The notes under the pieces were generated by a model. The model did not search any database. It had not been told where the DNA came from and worked only from the letters and a program-made list of their open reading frames with translations. A stretch of DNA of 39,819 nucleotides from Ramlibacter sp. (GTDB taxonomy: Bacteria > Pseudomonadota > Gammaproteobacteria > Burkholderiales > Burkholderiaceae_C), in the NCBI GenBank assembly GCA_014376765.1, contig JACMQX010000167.1, positions 1-39,819 of the forward strand, given 5' to 3'. A program made the translations under genes and the position numbers. Below are positions 34,118 through 39,819 of the stretch, piece by piece. How positions within the stretch are numbered: the stretch's first letter is position 1; each line of letters begins with the position of its first letter.

Positions 34118-35920
34118 TCAGACCAGTGCAGCCTGCCCTGCCAGCAGCATCTTCTTCTGCGCCCTCAGCTGCGTGACGACGCGCGCCATCTGCACGGCCT
34201 TGGGCTCGCTGTGACCGCGGCGGAACAGCTTCATCGTCGGATACCAGGGCGAATCCTCGCGCTCCAGCAACCAGCGCCAGTCGGGGTTGGGCGGCAGCAC
34301 CACCCAGGTGGGCTTGCCCATGGCGGCGGCCAGGTGGATGACGGCGGAGTCGATGCTGATGACGAGGTCGAGGTTGTCGATCATCGCGGAGCTGTCGGTG
34401 AAGTCTTTCCAGTCGCCGGTGAAGTCCACCAGTTGTTCTTCGTCCACCGCCATGTCGGTGTAGCGCTCGCCACCGCTTTTTTGCAGGCTGAAGCATTGCA
34501 CGCCAGGCATCTCGATGATGTCCTTGAAGCCCGACAGCGGCATGCAGCGGTTGTGGTGGTTGGCGTGGATGTAGTGGCCTGCCCAGGCGATGCCGACCTT
34601 GAGCTTGCCGTCCCACCGGCTCATTTTCTCTTTCCATTCTGCCGCCTTGCCCGCTGGCGCGTGCAGGTAAGGCGTCTCGCGCGGCGCGTTCTCCGCATTG
34701 GTGCGGTAGTGCAGCGGCAGCTCCAGCAGGGCAACGTGGTAGTCGGCCTCGATGTTGAGGTTGGGCTTGAGGCCCACCACGCCGGGCATGCTTTCCACCA
34801 GCGGCACCAGCTCGGGCTGGATCACGCAGTACACAGTGGCTCCATCGTCCTGCAGCACCTTGGCATAGCGGATGAAGTTGATCACATCACCCAGCCCCTG
34901 CTCGGCATAGATCACGATACGCTTGCCCTTGACGGGTTGCTTCGCCGGGCCCTGCCACTCCAGCTCGGCGCGGAAGAATGCGGGGCGGTTCATGCGGTCG
35001 GTGTCGGTCCATCGGCGCTCATAGACCTGCCAGCCCTCTTCGAACTTGCCAGCCAGAAGCAGCAGCAGCGCCAGGTCAATGATGGCGATGGGGAAGTCGG
35101 GCTTGAGCGCCAGCGCGCGGCGCAGTTCGACCTCGGCCTCGTCCAGGCGGTTCAGGTGCAGCAACGCGGTGCCAAGGATACGCACGGCGTAGGGGTGGTT
35201 GGGGTCGATCTCCACCGCGCGGCGGGCGTGGTGCAGCGAGCCTTCGTAGTCGGCCAGGCGCCAGAGCACGCCGGCCAGGTCCACATGGGCTTCGAGGAAA
35301 TTCGGGTTGATGTCGATGGACTTGCGGTACTGCGCCACCGAGTCTTCCAGCCGGTGCGTGTGCTCCAGGCAAAAACCCAGGTGCAGCAGGTTCTTGGTGT
35401 CCGACGGGTCCATGGGCACCAGGCCCTCGTACACCGGCAGGCCTTCGGCATAGCGCTTGCGGTTCAGATAAAACTCGGCGAGCGCTTCGACCAGCACTTT
35501 GGACGTCGGGTTGGCGGCAGTTCCCGAGCGCAGCGCGGGCTCCAGCTCCGAGTCGCGCTTTTGTGCAGCGAGCAGTTGCACGAGCTGCGCCCACACCGCC
35601 GGGTTGTTGGGCGCGACGCGGCAGGCGTCACTCACCCAGGCGGCTGCGCTCCAGCCGTCATTCATCGCCATGTAGGCCTGGGCCAGCGCCATGCGCGTTT
35701 CCACCGACAGCGGGTTCATGCGGATGGCCGCGCTGAACTTGGCAAAGGCTTCATGAGCCCGGTTCAGGCGCAGCAGCACCAGGCCGTAACGGTGCTGGAC
35801 GGCCGGGTTGTTGGGCTGCTGCTGCTCGGCACTGGCAACCAGTTGCAGGGCCTGCTCCATGGCGCCCATGGAGAGCGCTTGATCGATACGGTCTTCTAGC
35901 GAGGCGACGACGAATGACAT
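34118..35920 (-). CDS. TPR protein with glycosyltransferase-9-like C-terminal domain (copy 1)
   Basis: Predicted 600-residue paralogue of the following gene. TPR repeats span residues 1 to about 320 (for example HRYGLVLLRLNRAHEAFAKF and LRRALALKPDFPIAIIDLAL). The C-terminal GT9-like region has GKRIVIYAEQGLGDVINFIR, KVGIAWAGHYIHANHHNRCM and DLVISIDSAVIHLAAAMGKP, then PPNPDWRWLLEREDSPWYP. The frame is open to 36004, but the ATG at 35920 (MSFVVASLEDRIDQAL) starts the first helix. A possible -10 element (TATACT, minus strand) lies about 35 bases upstream. It leads a two-gene leftward operon. Confidence 0.8.
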   Translation of the reverse strand: MSFVVASLEDRIDQALSMGAMEQALQLVASAEQQQPNNPAVQHRYGLVLLRLNRAHEAFAKFSAAIRMNPLSVETRMALAQAYMAMNDGWSAAAWVSDACRVAPNNPAVWAQLVQLLAAQKRDSELEPALRSGTAANPTSKVLVEALAEFYLNRKRYAEGLPVYEGLVPMDPSDTKNLLHLGFCLEHTHRLEDSVAQYRKSIDINPNFLEAHVDLAGVLWRLADYEGSLHHARRAVEIDPNHPYAVRILGTALLHLNRLDEAEVELRRALALKPDFPIAIIDLALLLLLAGKFEEGWQVYERRWTDTDRMNRPAFFRAELEWQGPAKQPVKGKRIVIYAEQGLGDVINFIRYAKVLQDDGATVYCVIQPELVPLVESMPGVVGLKPNLNIEADYHVALLELPLHYRTNAENAPRETPYLHAPAGKAAEWKEKMSRWDGKLKVGIAWAGHYIHANHHNRCMPLSGFKDIIEMPGVQCFSLQKSGGERYTDMAVDEEQLVDFTGDWKDFTDSSAMIDNLDLVISIDSAVIHLAAAMGKPTWVVLPPNPDWRWLLEREDSPWYPTMKLFRRGHSEPKAVQMARVVTQLRAQKKMLLAGQAALV

Positions 35921-36038
35921 GGCGGGTTTTTTATTGAAATTTGACGTGCCAGTATAGGCAGGGGTGGGGGCACCGCGCGCCGACCCTCTTTCTGGAAATA
36001 TCACACCAGGTTTTTGCTGGCGGTGCGCCCGTCCCCGC

Positions 36039-36054
36039 CCTCCCCCAAAGGAGG
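36039..36054 (-). terminator. Hairpin after the alpha-E gene, second copy of the interspersed repeat
   Basis: Stem CCTCC/GGAGG (36039-36043 and 36050-36054) with a six-base loop, 15 bases beyond the stop of the leftward alpha-E gene. The 21 bases at 36041-36061 match 12311-12331 at 19 positions, and both copies sit about 9 bases from a leftward stop codon. No T-run is visible, so it may act as a 3'-end structure rather than a classical terminator. Confidence 0.45.
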
Positions 36055-36069
36055 AAGGAGCAAGTCCGG

Positions 36070-37029
36070 TCAGGCTGTCGCGGGGACTAAAAAGTCGCGG
36101 CTGATGTGGGCGCCCAGCTCATTCACCCGATCCAGGAACTGGGTAAGGAAGGCGTGCAGCCCGGTCGACAAAATCTCGTCGATCCGCCCGTACTGCAAGT
36201 CAGCCCGCAGCTTGCCGGCGCGGCGGTAAGTCTCGCTCGAAGAATCATTCGCCACCATCGCCAGATTACTCACCACCTCATTCAAACTCGCATGCAACGA
36301 GCGCGGCATGTCCGCACGCAGGATCAGCAGTTCAGCCACCCGTTCGGGCTTGATCACGTCGCGGTACACCTTGCGGTAGATCTCGAAGCCCGAGACGCTG
36401 CGAAGGATCGCGCTCCAGTGGTAGAAGTCGTACTCCTGGTCCTTCTCGCTGGCGGCGCCGTAGAAGTCGCTTTGCAGGGTGTGGAACTTCACGTCCACCA
36501 GCCGCGCCGTGTTGTCAGCGCGTTCAAGGAAAGTGCCCAGGCGCATGAAATACAGCGCTTCATCCATCAGCATCGTGCCCACCGTCACGCCGCGCGACAG
36601 GTGCGAGCGGAACTTCACCCATTCAAAAAACTGCCCTGGGTCTCGCTCGAACTCGCCCGACTTGAGCATGCGGTTGACTTCAAGCCAGGTCTGGTTTTGC
36701 GTCTCCCAGGTTTCAGTGGTTAGGGTGCCCCGCACAGCACGTGCGTTCTCGCGGGCGGCCTTCAGGCACGAAATGATCGACGACGGGTTTTCTTCGTCCT
36801 TGACCATGAACTCCATCACCTCGCGCGGCGTGATCTGTTCGTGCGTGGTTTTGTACAGCGGCAGCAGCTCGCTGATGCTGAGCAGCCCCTGCCAGCCGAC
36901 TTCGGCCACGGCGGTGGACTGCGGCAGGAGCGACGTCTGGTAGTTGACGTCCAGCATGCGGGCGGTATTTTCAGCCCGCTCGGTGTAGCGGGACATCCAG
37001 AACAGATGATCGGCAGTGCGTGACAGCAT
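36070..37029 (-). CDS. Alpha-E domain protein (DUF403)
   Basis: Predicted 319-residue all-helical protein of the alpha-E family. The N-terminus MLSRTADHLFWMSRYTERAE with NTARMLDV is the family signature, and a similar TFLERADNTARLVDVKFH recurs mid-protein (about residues 165-182), showing the internal duplication. Alpha-E genes almost always follow a circularly permuted ATP-grasp gene, as here (14-base gap). Comparative genomics (Iyer and colleagues) proposed that the pair, with transglutaminase and protease partners, makes and handles peptide-like tags; the biochemistry is unresolved. Confidence 0.92.
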   Translation of the reverse strand: MLSRTADHLFWMSRYTERAENTARMLDVNYQTSLLPQSTAVAEVGWQGLLSISELLPLYKTTHEQITPREVMEFMVKDEENPSSIISCLKAARENARAVRGTLTTETWETQNQTWLEVNRMLKSGEFERDPGQFFEWVKFRSHLSRGVTVGTMLMDEALYFMRLGTFLERADNTARLVDVKFHTLQSDFYGAASEKDQEYDFYHWSAILRSVSGFEIYRKVYRDVIKPERVAELLILRADMPRSLHASLNEVVSNLAMVANDSSSETYRRAGKLRADLQYGRIDEILSTGLHAFLTQFLDRVNELGAHISRDFLVPATA

Positions 37030-37043
37030 GGGTCGTGTCTTTC

Positions 37044-38573
37044 TCAGCCTTGGGACTGCGATTGGGTTTGAGCAGACTGGCTTTGCGTCTGACTTTGCGC
37101 AGGCGGTGGTGAAGAGGCGTCCTCCAGAATCCAGGTGTCCTTGGTGCCACCGCCCTGAGACGAATTCACCACCAGCGAGCCTTCCTTCAGCGCCACCCGG
37201 GTGAGGCCGCCGGGCACCATCTGCACTGTCTTGCCCGACAGCACAAACGGCCGCAGGTCAATATGGCGCGGCGCAATGCCGGACTCCACGAAGGTGGGGC
37301 AGCTCGACAGGCTGAGGGTAGGCTGGGCGATGTAGCCGCCGGGGTTGGCAACAACCGCCTTGCGGAACTCATCGATCTCGGCCTTGGTGGAAGCCGGGCC
37401 GACCAGCATGCCGTAGCCACCTGCGCCGTGCACTTCCTTCACAACCAGGTCCTTCAGGTTGGCCAGGGTGTAGGCGAGGTCCTCCTTGTTGCGGCACATG
37501 TAGGTGGGCACGTTGTTCAGGATGGGCTTTTCGCCCAGGTAGAACTCGATCATCTTGGGCACATACGGGTAGATCGACTTGTCGTCCGCCACGCCGGTGC
37601 CCACGGCATTGCAGATGGCGACGTTGCCGGCGCGGTAGGCACCGAGCAAGCCCTCGCAGCCGAGCGTGGAGCCGGGGCGGAAGACGAGCGGGTCGAGGAA
37701 GTCGTCGTCCACGCGGCGGTAGATCACGTCCACCTGCTTGGGGCCGCGGGTGGTGCGCATGTAGACGAAGTTGTCCTTGACCATCAGGTCCTGGCCTTCG
37801 ACCAGCTCAATGCCCATTTGCTGCGCCAGAAAGGCATGCTCGAAGTAGGCGCTGTTGTACATGCCGGGCGTGAGTACCACCACCGTGGGGTCCGCCGTGG
37901 CGGCCTGGGCGGAGGCGCGCAGGGTTTCGAGCAGCAGGTCGGGGTAGTGGGCGACGGGCGCGACGCGGTGCTGGCTGAATAAATCGGGGAAGAGTCGCAT
38001 CATCATCTTGCGGTCTTCCAGCATGTAGGAGACGCCGCTGGGCACGCGCAGGTTGTCTTCCAGCACGTAGTACTCGCCTTTGCCCTTTGCGTCGGCCGCA
38101 CGCACGATGTCCACGCCGGCGATGTGCGAGTAGATCTGGTTGGGCACTTCCACGCCGACCATCTCGGGGCGGAACTGGGCGTTGTTCATGACCTGCTCTT
38201 CAGGGACCAGGCCGGCTTTGATGATTTCCTGCTTGTGATAGACGTCGTGGATAAATTTGTTGAGTGCCGTGACGCGCTGCACCAGGCCTTTTTCCAAGGT
38301 GGCCCATTCATCGGACGGGATGATGCGGGGGATCAAGTCAAACGGGATCAGCCGCTCGGTGCCCGAGCCGTCTTCGTCCTTGGCGCCGTACACGGCGAAG
38401 GTGATGCCGACCCGGCGGAAGATCATTTCCGCCTCTTCACGGCGCTTGCGCATCATGTCGCCGGGCTGGCGCGCCAACCATGCATCGTAGATCTTGTAAT
38501 GGTCCCGCACCACCTTGCCCTGCGAGAAGAACTCATAGGGCAAACCCGTGTACATCTCGTCAAATTTCTGCAT
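37044..38573 (-). CDS. Circularly permuted type 2 ATP-grasp protein (DUF404/DUF407)
   Basis: Predicted 509-residue ATP-grasp protein. The N-terminus MQKFDEMYTGLPYEFFSQGK is highly typical. Core motifs include YYVLEDNLRVPSGVSYMLED, VVLTPGMYNSAYFEHAFLAQ, and VYRR-type strand VIYRRVDDDFLDPLVFRPGS. VKEVHGAGGYGMLVGP is the nucleotide-binding loop. The end SSQGGGTKDTWILED is standard, but a further 25 or so residues rich in Gln and Ser follow. The frame is open to 39134, but that part is antisense to intergenic and comEC sequence; the ATG at 38573 gives family length and has GGAG upstream. It likely forms an amide bond between a carboxylate and an amine. Confidence 0.9.
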   Translation of the reverse strand: MQKFDEMYTGLPYEFFSQGKVVRDHYKIYDAWLARQPGDMMRKRREEAEMIFRRVGITFAVYGAKDEDGSGTERLIPFDLIPRIIPSDEWATLEKGLVQRVTALNKFIHDVYHKQEIIKAGLVPEEQVMNNAQFRPEMVGVEVPNQIYSHIAGVDIVRAADAKGKGEYYVLEDNLRVPSGVSYMLEDRKMMMRLFPDLFSQHRVAPVAHYPDLLLETLRASAQAATADPTVVVLTPGMYNSAYFEHAFLAQQMGIELVEGQDLMVKDNFVYMRTTRGPKQVDVIYRRVDDDFLDPLVFRPGSTLGCEGLLGAYRAGNVAICNAVGTGVADDKSIYPYVPKMIEFYLGEKPILNNVPTYMCRNKEDLAYTLANLKDLVVKEVHGAGGYGMLVGPASTKAEIDEFRKAVVANPGGYIAQPTLSLSSCPTFVESGIAPRHIDLRPFVLSGKTVQMVPGGLTRVALKEGSLVVNSSQGGGTKDTWILEDASSPPPAQSQTQSQSAQTQSQSQG

Positions 38574-38609
38574 GAAACATCTCCTGCCTCCAGCATAGCA
38601 AGTTATGGA

Positions 38610-38690
38610 CCACGCCCCCCCCGAATCGGCCTGCCGGCCGCCCCCCACCGGGGGCAATGCAGCGGCCCGGCAAAGCCGGTTCCACGCATT
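38610..38690. repeat. GC-rich hairpin repeat between the ATP-grasp gene and comEC
   Basis: The gap 38574-38734 holds a C-run, the palindrome-rich GGCCTGCCGGCCG, the hairpin CCCCC-ACC-GGGGG (38642-38654) and a second small hairpin CCGG-CAAAG-CCGG (38667-38679). The composition and order resemble a dispersed intergenic repeat I recall from Comamonadaceae genomes. No coding sequence is convincing here; it may serve as the 3' end of the comEC transcript. Confidence 0.55.
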
Positions 38691-38734
38691 TTCGAATTGG
38701 CGGCTGCCACCAGGCCTTTTGCCGGGTGCAGCTC

Positions 38735-39819
38735 TCACTCGGGCAGGAAGTGGTGCCAGTAGCGTTGCGCTTCGGCGCGATTGCAGCGGAGCTGTTCTGG
38801 CTGCGTGGATGACCACTTGGCGGCGCCGCAGTGTGGGGAGTCTTGCAGTTCCAGGCCGTGCTCCCTGTAGCGTTGCACCACCTGCGGTGCGGGATGGTTG
38901 AAGCGGTTGCGGTAGCCGGCCTGGGCCAGTGAAATGCGCGGCTTCACTGCGTTCAGGAACGCGTCGCTCGATGAGGTCTTGCTGCCGTGGTGTGGCACCA
39001 GGAGGAAGTCTGCTTTCAGCCTGGCGCCCTGCTGGACCAGGCGCTGCTCCTGCGGCTCCTCGGTGTCGCCTGCGAGCAGCGCCACGGCTTCGCCACCGTC
39101 CGCTTGCCGGGCTGCCGCGATCCGGAGCACGCACGACATGCCGTTGGACTTGAGCTTCGCCTCATAGTCCGCCGCCTGTGGTTGCAGGACTTCAAATCGT
39201 ACGCCGTCCCACTCCCACTGCTGGCCCGCCACGCAGCGGGTGGATTTGCGCAGGGCCTGCAACTCGTGGCCGTCTTCTATTGAGCTGATGAGCCCCGCTT
39301 GTGGCTGCATCGACAGTACCGCTGGCGCGCCGCCGATATGGTCGGCGTCGCGGTGGCTGAGCATGACGATGTCGACTTTCTCGTCCGTGGCGCGCAGCAG
39401 GGGCACCAGCACGCGGTTCCCCGCATCGCTGTCACGGCCGAACCTCGGGCCGGTGTCGTAGACCAGCGTGTGGCTGGCCGTGCGGACGATCACGGCGTTG
39501 CCCTGGCCGATATCGGCGGCCAGCAATTCGAACTGGCCTGTGTTTGGCCTGGGCGGCTGCCACAGGAGTGCAGGCAAAAGCAGCGGCACACCCAGCAGGC
39601 GGATGCCCCACGGCAGGCGCAGCGCCAGCAGGACACCGGCGGCTACAGCTGCCACGCCGGCCCACAGTGCGGGGGCCGCCATGGAGATTGCGGCAAAGGG
39701 CCAGGTGGCGAGCCACTGCAGGTAAATGCCAAGACATTGCAGTACCCAGCCCGCCGCGTCCCACAACGGCGCCCACACAGCGCCCAGCATGGCCAGTGGG
39801 GTGACAAGCAGTGTGACGA
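38735..39819 (-). CDS. comEC: ComEC/Rec2 DNA uptake channel protein, C-terminal part (cut by window edge)
   Basis: The frame is open through the right edge, so only the last 361 or so codons are seen. The first 75 residues contain hydrophobic helices of the competence channel domain (GVLLALRLPWGIRLLGVPLL). A metallo-beta-lactamase-like domain follows: LLAADIGQGNAVIVRTASHT, LSHRDADHIGGAPAVLSM and LVPHHGSKTSSSDAFLNAVK. This periplasmic domain may degrade the non-transported strand. ComEC carries single-stranded DNA into the cytoplasm during natural transformation. The C-terminus CGAAKWSSTQPEQLRCNRAE is typical of betaproteobacterial ComEC. Confidence 0.92.
   Translation of the reverse strand, partial: VTLLVTPLAMLGAVWAPLWDAAGWVLQCLGIYLQWLATWPFAAISMAAPALWAGVAAVAAGVLLALRLPWGIRLLGVPLLLPALLWQPPRPNTGQFELLAADIGQGNAVIVRTASHTLVYDTGPRFGRDSDAGNRVLVPLLRATDEKVDIVMLSHRDADHIGGAPAVLSMQPQAGLISSIEDGHELQALRKSTRCVAGQQWEWDGVRFEVLQPQAADYEAKLKSNGMSCVLRIAAARQADGGEAVALLAGDTEEPQEQRLVQQGARLKADFLLVPHHGSKTSSSDAFLNAVKPRISLAQAGYRNRFNHPAPQVVQRYREHGLELQDSPHCGAAKWSSTQPEQLRCNRAEAQRYWHHFLPE

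Noticed and set aside
33761-35899. Plus-strand open frame (712 codons) opposite the TPR proteins
   Set aside because: Spans the junction between two genes on the other strand and has the biased composition of antisense frames in repeated high-GC sequence.
38574-39134. N-terminal extension of the ATP-grasp frame by 187 residues
   Set aside because: The extension is Arg/Gly/Pro-rich, antisense-like and covers the intergenic repeat and the comEC end; the family N-terminus begins exactly at the ATG at 38573.
1-39819. CRISPR arrays, prophage, integrases, insertion sequences, tRNA or rRNA genes
   Set aside because: No regularly spaced repeats, transposase or integrase motifs, or recognisable structural RNA genes were found on reading both strands; a short tRNA-like structure could be missed without a search tool.

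Overview
The window is high-GC DNA with tightly packed genes, many overlapping by an ATGA or GTGA. The gene content fits a free-living aerobic betaproteobacterium of the order Burkholderiales, most likely Comamonadaceae (Polaromonas/Rhodoferax/Variovorax-like). That placement rests on gene families and interspersed hairpin repeats, not on a marker gene. I see no rRNA, tRNA, CRISPR array, insertion sequence or phage integrase.

Layout: (1) 28-1116, a radical SAM protein of the PA0069/Rv2578c type, read leftward, with a perfect LexA box just upstream. (2) 1264-6986, a five-gene dipeptide/oligopeptide-type ABC importer (binding protein, two permeases, two ATPases). (3) 6892-10104, a GbsR/MarR-type regulator behind an 18-bp palindrome, followed by cydAB encoding a cyanide-insensitive-type bd quinol oxidase. 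(4) 10002-12212, a leucine-rich-repeat protein with a C-terminal NEL-type (IpaH/SspH-like) domain that appears to lack the catalytic cysteine; it overlaps cydB tail to tail. (5) 12341-16972, a leftward catabolic operon etfB-etfA-acyl-CoA dehydrogenase-nitronate monooxygenase. (6) 17240-22209, a divergent branched-chain-amino-acid-type ABC importer, including a LivM-LivG fusion. (7) 22182-25365, a leftward set: class II HDAC-like deacetylase, enoyl-CoA hydratase-like protein, MscS channel. (8) 25394-30522, MoxR ATPase, DUF58 protein, TgpA-like membrane transglutaminase and lipoprotein MltB, followed by a 34-codon remnant. (9) 30739-32377, an orphan CesT-type type III secretion chaperone and an exported MetX-like alpha/beta hydrolase. 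(10) 32464-35920, two tandem paralogous TPR proteins with a glycosyltransferase-9-like C-terminal region. (11) 36070-38573, the circularly permuted ATP-grasp/alpha-E pair. (12) 38735 to the right edge, the C-terminal part of ComEC.

Most of this is ordinary housekeeping and catabolic content. The etf/acyl-CoA dehydrogenase operon and the liv-type importer diverge from one 267-bp control region in which similar ACGTCA-type sites lie close to both start codons, suggesting shared control of uptake and oxidation of acyl or amino acid substrates. The least ordinary elements are the NEL-like LRR protein with a degenerate active site and the separate CesT-like chaperone. Both are type III secretion-associated families, and no secretion apparatus is visible here.
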